In this document: piece after piece, positions 7,814 to 15,187 of the stretch | Layout: each line of letters begins with the position of its first letter | Numbering within the stretch: position 1 is the stretch's first letter | Assembly (NCBI GenBank): GCA_031394335.1 | Contig: JANMXS010000057.1 | Coordinates: 1 to 18,250 of the forward strand | Direction of reading: 5' to 3' | From: UKL13-2 sp031394335 | GTDB taxonomy: Bacteria > Pseudomonadota > Gammaproteobacteria > Burkholderiales > Usitatibacteraceae | DNA length: 18,250 bases | The notes under the pieces: model-generated | The model's database searches: none | What the model was told of the DNA's origin: nothing | Seen by the model: only the letters and a program-made list of their open reading frames with translations | Translations under genes and position numbers: made by a program

Positions 7814-8506
7814 ATGTCCACAATCGAATCGAACTTGCAACACGTCCGCGCCGAGATTGATACCGCGCTGTCGGCAAGGTTGACGAGTGTGCGTCAAACG
7901 GTCACCCTGGTGGCCGTCAGCAAGACCAAACCCGAAAGCGTCATCCGTGAGGCATTTTCAGCCGGGCAGCGTGCCTTCGGTGAAAACTATGTGCAGGAAG
8001 GGGTGGCCAAGATTGAAGGGCTCTGCGATCTTATTCGAGCCGGCATCGAGTGGCATTTTATCGGTCCGCTGCAAAGCAACAAGGCGCGGCTGGTGGCGAC
8101 GAACTTTGATTGGGTGCATGCGGTGGACCGCATAAAAATCGCCGAAGCACTGGACCGGCATCGACGTGGCCGGCCGCCGCTCAATGTCTGCATCCAGGTG
8201 AATGTCAGCGGCGAGGCCAGCAAATCCGGCGTCGCCCCCGCTGACATGCTGGCGCTGGCGCAGGCCTTTAACGCGTTCCCGGCGCTGCGCCTGCGCGGCC
8301 TCATGACCATCATCGAAAATACGCCTGACGCAGCGGCCCAGCGTAGCCAGTTTCGCATGCTGCGCGAATTGCAGAATCAGCTCTTGAACGCGGGACTGAC
8401 AGTCGATACGCTGTCGATGGGCATGTCACAGGATTTTCGTATTGCCATTGACGAAGGTGCGACCATGGTGCGGATTGGCAGCGCAATTTTTGGAGCGCGG
8501 AATTGA
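7814..8506 (+). CDS. yggS: pyridoxal phosphate homeostasis protein YggS (PLPBP)
   Basis: Cytoplasmic PLP-binding protein of the YggS/PROSC family, with an alanine-racemase-like barrel but no known catalysis. It keeps vitamin B6 and amino-acid pools in balance. The PLP lysine is K37 in LVAVSKTKP. Other family blocks are FGENYVQE (55-62), WHFIGPLQSNK (80-90), VNVSGEASKSG (129-139), LRGLMTI (160-166) and LSMGMSQDF (200-208). The 230 residues are normal length. The ATG at 7814 gives the standard N-terminus. A TTG two codons earlier (7808) is possible and no strong ribosome site decides it. Its stop overlaps the proC start in TTGA, so the pair is coupled. I find no convincing promoter in the gap to pilT. 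Confidence 0.95.
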   Translation: MSTIESNLQHVRAEIDTALSARLTSVRQTVTLVAVSKTKPESVIREAFSAGQRAFGENYVQEGVAKIEGLCDLIRAGIEWHFIGPLQSNKARLVATNFDWVHAVDRIKIAEALDRHRRGRPPLNVCIQVNVSGEASKSGVAPADMLALAQAFNAFPALRLRGLMTIIENTPDAAAQRSQFRMLRELQNQLLNAGLTVDTLSMGMSQDFRIAIDEGATMVRIGSAIFGARN

Positions 8507-9312
8507 AGATCACTTTCATCGGCGGCGGCAATATGGCCCAGGCCATCCTGGGTGGCCTGGTTGCGAAGGGGCAATCGGCAAGCGGCTGCTTTGCCATTGA
8601 GCCGCACGAGGCTGCGCGTGCAAAACTGTCGGCGCTGGGCATTGAATCCGCCGCAGGCTGGAATGCGCGGACGCTCGATGCGGATGTGATCGTGCTCGCG
8701 GTCAAGCCGCAAATGATGAAGGAGGCCATCGCGCCCCTGAGCGGCGTGTTGCGCAACCAGCTCGTGATCAGCATCGCCGCCGGCATTCGCACCCGGGACC
8801 TGTCGCGCTGGCTCGGCGCTTATACCCATATTGTGCGCACTATGCCGAACACGCCTGCGCTGATTCACGCCGGCATCACCGGACTTTACGCGATGCCGGG
8901 GGTGACGGCTGCGCAGCGCGCGGCGGCTGAACAACTCATGGCTGCGGTCGGCAAGACCCTCTGGTTCGAGGATGAGGCGATGCTCGATGCCGTCACCGCC
9001 GTGTCGGGCAGCGGACCGGCCTACGTTTTTTACATGATCGAGGCGCTGGAAAACGCCGCGCTCGGGCTCGGGCTTGCGGCGCCGGTGGCGCGCGCGCTGG
9101 CGCTGGAGACTTTTCTGGGGGGCGCCAAATTGGCCGCACAAGGCAGCGATTCGCCGGCGGTGCTGCGCGCCAATGTGACGTCCAAACGCGGCACCACGGA
9201 ACGCGCGATCGAAACCTTCGATGCGGCCGACCTCCAGTCCGTCTTCGCGGCCGGCGTGCGCGCCGCCCGTGCGCGCTCGGTTGAGCTGGGCGAGGAGTTG
9301 GGGAAAAATTGA
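8503..9312 (+). CDS. proC: pyrroline-5-carboxylate reductase ProC
   Basis: Catalyses the last step of proline synthesis, NAD(P)H-dependent reduction of pyrroline-5-carboxylate. The Rossmann motif ITFIGGGNMAQAI starts at residue 3. The C-terminal dimer domain carries AVSGSGPAYVF (166-176) and the P5CR signature from about 223 to 244 (NVTSKRGTTERAI..). The length of 269 residues matches the family. The start is TTG at 8503, inside the yggS stop (TTGA). The next ATG would remove the nucleotide-binding loop, so TTG is required. Another proline gene, proA, lies in the right-hand operon on the opposite strand, so the pathway is split within one neighbourhood. proB is not seen. Confidence 0.96.
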   Translation: MKITFIGGGNMAQAILGGLVAKGQSASGCFAIEPHEAARAKLSALGIESAAGWNARTLDADVIVLAVKPQMMKEAIAPLSGVLRNQLVISIAAGIRTRDLSRWLGAYTHIVRTMPNTPALIHAGITGLYAMPGVTAAQRAAAEQLMAAVGKTLWFEDEAMLDAVTAVSGSGPAYVFYMIEALENAALGLGLAAPVARALALETFLGGAKLAAQGSDSPAVLRANVTSKRGTTERAIETFDAADLQSVFAAGVRAARARSVELGEELGKN

Positions 9313-9346
9313 TGTGTCCTAACCACTGCAAACCGGATATCGCCCA

Positions 9347-9937
9347 ATGCTGACGCAGTCACTCGTTTACGTGCTGGAAATCCTCGTGGACGGCTTCGTG
9401 CTGGCAGTGCTGACGCGATTTTATGCACAGGCCCTGCGCGCTTCATTTCGCAACCCGCTGGCGCAATTCATTGTCGCCCTGACTGACTGGGCGATCAAGC
9501 CGTTGCGGCGTGTAGTGCCGGCGGTGATGGGGCTGGATACCTCTTCGTTTCTGGTCGCCTGGGTCGCGCAGATACTGCTGTGGGCGGTGATTTTGGCGCT
9601 GCTGGGGATGGTATCGAGTGCACAGCCGGTATTCTGGCCGGCGCTGGCCGGCTACGCGCTGGTCAAGGTGCTGAAGCTGTCGATCTACCTGCTGATGGGC
9701 GTGGTTATTTTCGAGGCGGTACTGTCCTGGGTCGCGCCCTATCATCCGATGCGTCCGTTCTTTGACGCGCTCAGTCGCCCGTTTTTACGCCCTTTGCAGC
9801 GCATCGTCCCGCTGGTCGGTGGCGTCGATCTTTCACCACTTATTCTGTGGATTGTATTGCAGGTGATGCTGATGCTGCCGGTCGCGCTGCTGGAGAACGA
9901 AACCTTTCGCCTGCTGCGCAGCTTTACCCTGGCCTAG
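9347..9937 (+). CDS. yggT: YggT family integral membrane protein
   Basis: Inner-membrane protein with two YGGT repeats. In each, a helical hairpin is followed by a loop of the form PLRRVVP...D (52-64) or PLQRIVP..GGVDLSP (149-163). The hydrophobic segments are near 5-25, 65-90, 105-130 and 163-184. The 196 residues are the size of double-repeat YggT. Function is not established. In plants the related CCB3/YLMG proteins act in cytochrome and plastid or nucleoid organisation, and in some bacteria a role in osmotic shock or division has been suggested. It lies 34 bases after proC, the common yggS-proC-yggT order. Confidence 0.92.
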   Translation: MLTQSLVYVLEILVDGFVLAVLTRFYAQALRASFRNPLAQFIVALTDWAIKPLRRVVPAVMGLDTSSFLVAWVAQILLWAVILALLGMVSSAQPVFWPALAGYALVKVLKLSIYLLMGVVIFEAVLSWVAPYHPMRPFFDALSRPFLRPLQRIVPLVGGVDLSPLILWIVLQVMLMLPVALLENETFRLLRSFTLA

Positions 9938-10070
9938 CGGCCTGCATCGATAACTACCACTTCGGCTGTTACCGTCCGCCAGGCCCGTCAGGAGGGTGCG
10001 CAACAAGATTTAACATTTTTCTGCACCGCTCGCCGCCACGAAATTCGCGTAGAACCGGTATTCCGCCTGC

Positions 10071-10082
10071 GGGAGAACCATG
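10071..10082 (+). promoter_or_regulatory. strong ribosome site and ATG out of frame with the GTPase
   Basis: GGGAGAA (10071-10077) is well placed before ATG at 10080. That ATG opens a frame with a protein unlike anything recognisable (to 10382). The dynamin-like GTPase is read one base away in frame, from GTG at 10100. One extra G at the CGG of 10098-10100 would join the ATG to the GTPase frame. This bears on where the GTPase really starts. Confidence 0.5.
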
Positions 10083-10099
10083 AAGCAGCATGCAACTCG

Positions 10100-12250
10100 G
10101 TGTACGATACGGATGCTTCGGCCCCGTCGCGCGCAAATTCCAATTTTTATATCGACAGCACCGTGGACCTTCCCAATCGCTTTGAATCCGAAATTGCCCG
10201 CTATAACCAATGGCGCGAGGAGCTGTCGAGCGCGGTGCACAATTATCACGATTGGCTGGAGCACACCAACCAGCTCGATGTACAGCAATCGATCCGTTTT
10301 TACGATTTGCTGGAAACCCTCAACAAGGGCCGCATGTTGCTCGCGTTTCTGGCGGAGTTTTCGCGCGGCAAGTCGGAACTGATCAACGCCCTGTTTTTTT
10401 CCAGTTTCAGGGAGCGCCTGCTGCCGTCCGATGTGGGCCGCACCACGATGTGCCCCACCGAGATTTTCCACGACCCGAACGAAGAGCCGTACCTGAAACT
10501 TCTGTCGGTCGAGACCCGCTATCGCGACGAATCGATTTCCCAGCTCAAGAACATGCCGGTGGAATGGTCGAAGATCCGCCTCAATATCGACGACGCTGCG
10601 CAGATGAAAAATACGCTTTCGGCCCTGGCGGACACCAAGCGCGTCTATGCGCTGGACGCGCGCATGATGGGCCTGATCCCGATGTTCGATGATTCCGGCA
10701 ACGCGCCCGGCGAGGACGAAATCGTCGAAGTGCCGGCGTGGCGCTACGCGATGATCAACTACCCGCATCCGCTGCTGACCAATGGCCTTGCGGTGCTGGA
10801 TACGCCTGGTCTCAACGCACTTGGCCTGGAACCGGAATTGACGCTGTCGACGGTGCCGAATGCGCATGCTGTCTTGTTCCTGCTGGGGATTGATACCGGC
10901 GTAACGAAAAGCGATCTGGAAATCTGGGAGCGCTACGTCAAAGCGGCTCTGCCGGCGAAGATCGCGGTGTTGAACAAGATCGATTTGATGTGGGACGAGT
11001 TGAAGACCGAGACGGAAATCGATGCCGGCGTGCAGCGCATGATCGATACTACCTGCAAGCAGCTCAGCCTTTCTGCCGATAAAGTGTTTGCGCTGTCGGC
11101 GCAAAAGGCACTGGTTGGACGCATCAAGGGCGACGCCGAGATGGTCGAGCGCTCGGGCATTGGTGAGCTCGAAGCTCACCTGGCCAATAAAATCATTCCG
11201 GTCAAGCGGCAGATTCTGGCCAAGGCCGTCACCAATGAAATCGGTGCAATGATGATCGCCAGCCATCGCAGCTGCGCGAAAAAACTCGTGACCAATCAGG
11301 GGCAGCTCAGCGAAATGTCCGGACTGGTCGGCAAGAGCCGCGATTTGACCATGAAGATGTGGCAGAAAGTCAGCGCGGAGAGAGATGCGTACAACCTGGC
11401 GCTGGCTGAATACAAGGTGCAGCGCGGTGCTTTCAACCAGAAACGCAACACCCTGCTTGATGTGTTCAGTCCGACCAAACTCGATGTGCTGTGCTCGCGC
11501 AGCATGCAGGCGATCAACGACTCATGGACCACTCCCGGACTCACCAACGGCATGCGCGAACTGATCCGCCAGATCAAGAGCGACTTTGCCGCCGTCAACC
11601 TCGCGGGCGCCGATGTATTGCGCCTGATGGAAGGGGTTTACAACACCTTCCACGTGCGTTTCCAGTTTGAAAAAATGGAAATGCTGCCGCTGGATTTTGA
11701 GGGCGCCACCAACAAGCTGCAATTGCTGGTGTATGAAACCGGGCAGTTCTGCAAAGACCCGGTCAATATGGTGATGACGGAGAAGCGCTTTCTGGTGCGG
11801 CGTTTCTGGCGCATGCTGATTGAGCAGGCGCGCAAGATTTTCAACGAAGCGCGCACTGACACCGAGCGTTGGCTTGCCGCCGTGCCGTTGCCGCTGGAGA
11901 CGCAGATCAAGGACCACAAGGCGCAGCTCGAAGCGCGCCTTGCATCGCTGGCCAAAATCAACGAACGTGGCAGTGCCATTCAGGAAGAGGTGGCGAAGCT
12001 GCAACGCGAGCGGACGGAAATTCAGAAGCAGCTCGATCTCATTACCGGCCTGATCATGAAAGTACGCGAGGTCGGTTCGCCACCGGCCGATACGGGGCTT
12101 AAGGTGGCTGCTCCTACCCTGAATGCAGCTGCGCCAGGGGTGCTGGCAACTGTGCCGCGGGACGATTCGACCATCAAGGTTGCTGCGATGACGCCTGAAG
12201 ATTTTCTGAAAACCGCAAAAATCGCAGCCAAGCCGACGATTACCGGTTGA
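10100..12250 (+). CDS. dynamin-like large GTPase
   Basis: Large GTPase of the bacterial dynamin-like group, 716 residues from GTG 10100. G1 is AEFSRGKS (85-92), with Ala where most P-loops have Gly. The G2 threonine lies in GRTTMCPTE (113-121), G3 is DTPG (234-237), G4 is NKID (292-295), and ALSAQKA (331-337) fits G5. The helical remainder includes a charged region at about 600-655 likely to form a coiled coil, then a Pro/Ala linker and an 18-residue C-terminus. No signal peptide or clear membrane span is seen, so any membrane contact would be peripheral. Bacterial dynamins typically remodel or fuse membranes on GTP hydrolysis, and this role is inferred. Most studied ones occur as pairs, whereas this one is alone, 162 bases after yggT. 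The start is uncertain. Confidence 0.85.
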   Translation: MYDTDASAPSRANSNFYIDSTVDLPNRFESEIARYNQWREELSSAVHNYHDWLEHTNQLDVQQSIRFYDLLETLNKGRMLLAFLAEFSRGKSELINALFFSSFRERLLPSDVGRTTMCPTEIFHDPNEEPYLKLLSVETRYRDESISQLKNMPVEWSKIRLNIDDAAQMKNTLSALADTKRVYALDARMMGLIPMFDDSGNAPGEDEIVEVPAWRYAMINYPHPLLTNGLAVLDTPGLNALGLEPELTLSTVPNAHAVLFLLGIDTGVTKSDLEIWERYVKAALPAKIAVLNKIDLMWDELKTETEIDAGVQRMIDTTCKQLSLSADKVFALSAQKALVGRIKGDAEMVERSGIGELEAHLANKIIPVKRQILAKAVTNEIGAMMIASHRSCAKKLVTNQGQLSEMSGLVGKSRDLTMKMWQKVSAERDAYNLALAEYKVQRGAFNQKRNTLLDVFSPTKLDVLCSRSMQAINDSWTTPGLTNGMRELIRQIKSDFAAVNLAGADVLRLMEGVYNTFHVRFQFEKMEMLPLDFEGATNKLQLLVYETGQFCKDPVNMVMTEKRFLVRRFWRMLIEQARKIFNEARTDTERWLAAVPLPLETQIKDHKAQLEARLASLAKINERGSAIQEEVAKLQRERTEIQKQLDLITGLIMKVREVGSPPADTGLKVAAPTLNAAAPGVLATVPRDDSTIKVAAMTPEDFLKTAKIAAKPTITG

Positions 12251-12325
12251 TGGCGTGGCCGAGGGCGAGGTCCCGCAATAAATGTCCTTAGGGCAGAGTG
12301 CCCGTCCAGCTTGCCGTTTGAGACA

Positions 12326-12392
12326 TTGCCGGGAGCGCACCGGAGAGGGGCCCCGCGCAACGCGTGGGGATCGATGCCGCGCGACCCGGCAA
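12326..12392. other. long imperfect hairpin in the GTPase-rng convergent gap
   Basis: TTGCCGGG (12326-12333) is matched perfectly by CCCGGCAA (12385-12392). GCGC (12335-12338) can pair with GCGC (12379-12382). The tip holds an eight-pair hairpin (12351-12369) with an AAC loop. A smaller GGGCA/TGCCC hairpin sits at 12291-12303. No U-run follows, so it is not a standard intrinsic terminator. It could be a processed 3' end, a small RNA or the relic of a palindromic element. Confidence 0.45.
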
Positions 12393-12396
12393 AGGA

Positions 12397-12472
12397 TTGC
12401 CTCAATCGAAGCATTGGCGCGTAAGGCTAACTAAAAAAGCGGAGGCTAGCATTGGCGCGGTGTTTGAGGCAA
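12397..12472. repeat. inverted repeat enclosing two 12-base direct repeats
   Basis: TTGCCTCAA (12397-12405) and TTGAGGCAA (12464-12472) are perfect inverted arms 58 bases apart. Between them the sequence AGCATTGGCGCG occurs twice (12410-12421 and 12448-12459), 38 bases apart start to start. No coding product is recognisable and the function is unknown. The remaining parts of 12251-12538 show no gene. Confidence 0.5.
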
Positions 12473-12538
12473 AAGTCCTTGGAAAGCCGCGCCATTGCTG
12501 GTTCTACGTGATTTTTTCGCTGATTCCAGCGCTTTACG

Positions 12539-13990
12539 CTAAACCAGAATCACATCGTATTGTTCCTGCGTATACGAGCTTTCCACCGACAGCGAGATCG
12601 GTTTTTTGATGAAATCCTCAAGCATGGTCACACCTTGCGACTCTTCGTCGAGGAAGCGGTCGATCACGGTTTGCGAGGCGAGAATGCGAAACTCCTTGGC
12701 ATCGAATTGCCGTGCCGAGCGCATGATCTCGCGCAGGATTTCGTAGCACACCGTCTGCGCGGTCTTGATTTCGCCGCGCCCGGTGCAGGTGGGGCAGGCC
12801 TCGCACAGCACATGGGCCAGGCTTTCGCGCGTCCGTTTGCGCGTCATTTCCACCAGCCCGAGTTGGGTAAAGCCGTTAACCGTTACGCGGGTACGGTCGC
12901 GCGCCAGCGATTTGCGGAATTCGGTGAGCACCGCGTTTTTGTGCTCGTCATTATCCATATCGATAAAGTCGACGATGACGATGCCGCCAAGGTTGCGCAG
13001 GCGCAGTTGCCGGGCAATCGCCTGGGTGGCCTCGAGGTTGGTCTTGAAAATCGTGTCGTCGAAGCTGCGACCGGATACGAATGCCCCGGTGTTCACGTCC
13101 ACCGTGGTCAACGCTTCGGTCTGGTCGATGATCACATAGCCGCCCGATTTGAGATCGACGCGACGTGCCAGCGCGCGTTCGATTTCATCTTCGACGCCGA
13201 ACAGGTCGAACAGCGGCCGCTCGCCGGTGTAATGCTCAAGTACCGACAGCGATTTGCGCATGTAATGTTCGGCGAAATCGGTCATGCGTGCGTAGGTCTC
13301 GCGCGAGTCAACGATGATGCGCTCGGTATCGCTGGTGACCAGGTCGCGGAGCACGCGCAGCGTCAGATCGAGATCCTGATACAGCAAGGCCTGCGCGGCG
13401 GCGGTTTTGCTGCGCTCGATGATGCCGCGCCACAGCTTGATCAGGTACTCGATATCGGCATTGAGTTCCTCGTCGGCCGCAGTTTCGGCCACGGTGCGCA
13501 CAATGAAGCCGCCGGTTTCACCGGCCGGCATCAGCTCGTGTACCTTTTCGCGCAAATGTTCGCGCTCGGCTTCGTCTTCGATGCGCTGCGAGATGCCGAT
13601 GTGCTGATCGCCAGGCAGATACACCAGCAGGCGCCCGGCGATCGAAATCTGCGTGGACAGGCGCGCGCCCTTGCTGCCGATCGGATCCTTGATGACTTGC
13701 ACCACCAGCGTCTGGCCGTCGTGCAGCAGTTTTTCGATCGGTTTTTGCTCGCCGTTCTTGTTACTGGACCAGAGATCGGCCACGTGCAGAAATGCAGCGC
13801 GCGCCAGGCCGATTTCAATGAAGGCCGATTGCATGCCCGGCAGTACACGGCCGACGCGACCCAGGTAGATATTGCCGACCAGCCCGCGGTTGGAACCGCG
13901 CTCGACGTGCAGTTCCTGAACCGCGCCCTGCTCCATGATCGCAACGCGCGATTCCTGCGGCGTGACGTTGATAAGGATTTGTTCATTCAC
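12539..13990 (-). CDS. rng: ribonuclease G
   Basis: Endoribonuclease of the RNase E/G family that matures the 5' end of 16S rRNA and takes part in mRNA turnover. The 483 residues match RNase G (489 in E. coli) and lack the long scaffold tail of RNase E. An S1-type RNA-binding region lies at about 36-125. The DNase I-like catalytic domain has D298 in TTVDVNTGAF and D341 in VIVDFIDM, matching the two Mg-binding aspartates of the family. The zinc-link motif CPTC is at 399-402. The start is GTG at 13990, giving the family-typical MNEQILINVTPQE. The ATG four bases inside is in another frame. It is the last gene of the leftward operon, about 100 bases after maf, the same neighbour as in E. coli. 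Confidence 0.96.
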   Translation of the reverse strand: MNEQILINVTPQESRVAIMEQGAVQELHVERGSNRGLVGNIYLGRVGRVLPGMQSAFIEIGLARAAFLHVADLWSSNKNGEQKPIEKLLHDGQTLVVQVIKDPIGSKGARLSTQISIAGRLLVYLPGDQHIGISQRIEDEAEREHLREKVHELMPAGETGGFIVRTVAETAADEELNADIEYLIKLWRGIIERSKTAAAQALLYQDLDLTLRVLRDLVTSDTERIIVDSRETYARMTDFAEHYMRKSLSVLEHYTGERPLFDLFGVEDEIERALARRVDLKSGGYVIIDQTEALTTVDVNTGAFVSGRSFDDTIFKTNLEATQAIARQLRLRNLGGIVIVDFIDMDNDEHKNAVLTEFRKSLARDRTRVTVNGFTQLGLVEMTRKRTRESLAHVLCEACPTCTGRGEIKTAQTVCYEILREIMRSARQFDAKEFRILASQTVIDRFLDEESQGVTMLEDFIKKPISLSVESSYTQEQYDVILV

Positions 13991-14091
13991 GGCAGTGCAC
14001 CCCGATGCCAGTCATTAGTTTGAATTTGGTGAGCGCGCTCCGGCCCTGATGCCCGCTCTCGTTCTTGTGTCTATCGGTGGTCGCAGCCGAC

Positions 14092-14709
14092 CTAAAGCGC
14101 GACACCCACCTTGCGCAGCAACTGGGCGGTTTCATGCAAAGGCAAGCCCATCACCCCGGAGTAGCTACCGGAAATTTTCGAAATGAATTTGGCCGCCAAT
14201 CCCTGGATGGCATACGCGCCAGCCTTGTCTTTCGATTCGCCGTTGTCAAGGTAGCGCTTGATATCGGCCTCGGACAGGGTGGCGAAGGTTACATAGCTGG
14301 TCGACAGCAGCAGGTGGGTATCGAAATCGAACGATACCGCCACCGCCGTCAACACCTGGTGCGTCTGCCCCGAGAGCTTGCCGAGCATGGCGCGCGCCCC
14401 CTCGGTGTTGGCCGGTTTGCCGAGAATATCGTCTCCCACCGCCACCGTGGTGTCCGCCGTGAGGATCGGGCGCACCGGCAACCGTCGCACCCGCATGATG
14501 CGCAAGGCGGCGTCTGCCTTCACCTTGACGATGCGCTCGACATAGCTGCGCGGCAATTCGCCTGCCAGCGGTGATTCGTCGATGTCCAGCCGTGCCGGCG
14601 GCTGGTCGCGAATCATCAGCAGTTCGTACTGCACGCCGATCTGCTTCAGGAGTTCCCTGCGGCGCGGACTTTTCGATGCCAGGTAAATGATTTGTGAGGG
14701 CGGGCTCAT
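14092..14709 (-). CDS. maf: Maf-family nucleotide pyrophosphatase (YhdE type)
   Basis: Hydrolyses non-canonical or excess nucleoside triphosphates to monophosphates. The Maf motif LASKSPRRRELL spans 10-21. The catalytic Asp region is ADTTVAVGDDILGKP (85-99), followed by KLSGQTHQV (111-119) and DKAGAYAIQG (161-170). GSYSGVMGLPLHET (181-194) resembles YhdE, the dTTP/UTP pyrophosphatase, more than YceF. Position next to rng also fits YhdE. The 205 residues are normal. ATG at 14709 is chosen as the only start that keeps the N-terminal strand, although its ribosome site is weak. It is 10 bases after rlmH. Substrate preference is inferred. Confidence 0.93.
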   Translation of the reverse strand: MSPPSQIIYLASKSPRRRELLKQIGVQYELLMIRDQPPARLDIDESPLAGELPRSYVERIVKVKADAALRIMRVRRLPVRPILTADTTVAVGDDILGKPANTEGARAMLGKLSGQTHQVLTAVAVSFDFDTHLLLSTSYVTFATLSEADIKRYLDNGESKDKAGAYAIQGLAAKFISKISGSYSGVMGLPLHETAQLLRKVGVAL

Positions 14710-14719
14710 GGCCGGATTC

Positions 14720-15187
14720 TTATTCTCTATGATAGGGATGATTTTGCGTCAGTGACCATGCCCGATAAAGCTGCTCCACCAGCATGATCCGCACCAGCCC
14801 ATGCGGCAGGGTACAACCCGAAAGCGCCATGGTTTTTCGCGCACTCTGCTTGATATCGCCTGCCAGGCCATCGGCACTGCCAATGATAAAACAAGGGCTG
14901 ATTCCATCGGCCATCCAGCCTGTCAACCAGGTCGCCAGCTCCGTTGTTTTCACCATCGTACCGCGTTCATCGAGGACGATGCGCTCGGCGTATTGCGGTA
15001 TGGCGGCATCGATGCGGATCGCTTCCGCCGCCAATACCTTCGCCATCGCCTTACTGGCCCGATCCTCGGGTTTGAGCTCGATCAGATCGATGCGCGCTTC
15101 CGGCGGCATGCGCTTGGTGTATTCCTCGACGCCGCTCTGAATCCATGCCGGCATCTTGTGCCCTACCGCGACGATCGATAACTTCAC
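14720..15187 (-). CDS. rlmH: 23S rRNA pseudouridine-1915 N3-methyltransferase RlmH
   Basis: SPOUT-class methyltransferase that adds the m3 group to pseudouridine 1915 in helix 69 of 23S rRNA on assembled ribosomes. The knot region is visible: FIIGSADGL (100-108), the loop ALSGCTLPHGLVRIMLVEQLYRAW (121-144), and the invariant C-terminus NHPYHRE (149-155). The 155 residues match the family exactly. The start is GTG at 15187, overlapping the rsfS stop in GTGA, so translation is probably coupled to RsfS. Pairing with rsfS is one of the most conserved gene links in bacteria and joins two factors acting on the large subunit. Confidence 0.97.
   Translation of the reverse strand: MKLSIVAVGHKMPAWIQSGVEEYTKRMPPEARIDLIELKPEDRASKAMAKVLAAEAIRIDAAIPQYAERIVLDERGTMVKTTELATWLTGWMADGISPCFIIGSADGLAGDIKQSARKTMALSGCTLPHGLVRIMLVEQLYRAWSLTQNHPYHRE

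Noticed and set aside
10010..11266. Open frame of 418 codons on the minus strand across the GTPase
   Set aside because: Antisense to a gene with all GTPase motifs. Composition is His/Arg/Gln-rich, as expected for a shadow frame.
12512..12531. T-run next to a CGCTG/CAGCG hairpin as terminator for rng
   Set aside because: For the leftward rng transcript the run becomes A after the hairpin, and for the rightward transcript the T-run precedes it. Neither is a proper intrinsic terminator.
12364..12609. 81-codon frame from GTG in the convergent gap
   Set aside because: It runs 71 bases into rng antisense, has no ribosome site and matches no family I know. The gap's repeats explain it better.
12560..14023. 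Open frame of 487 codons on the plus strand across rng
   Set aside because: It lies entirely antisense to a well-supported RNase G, has no recognisable domain, and is explained by GC-rich codon structure.
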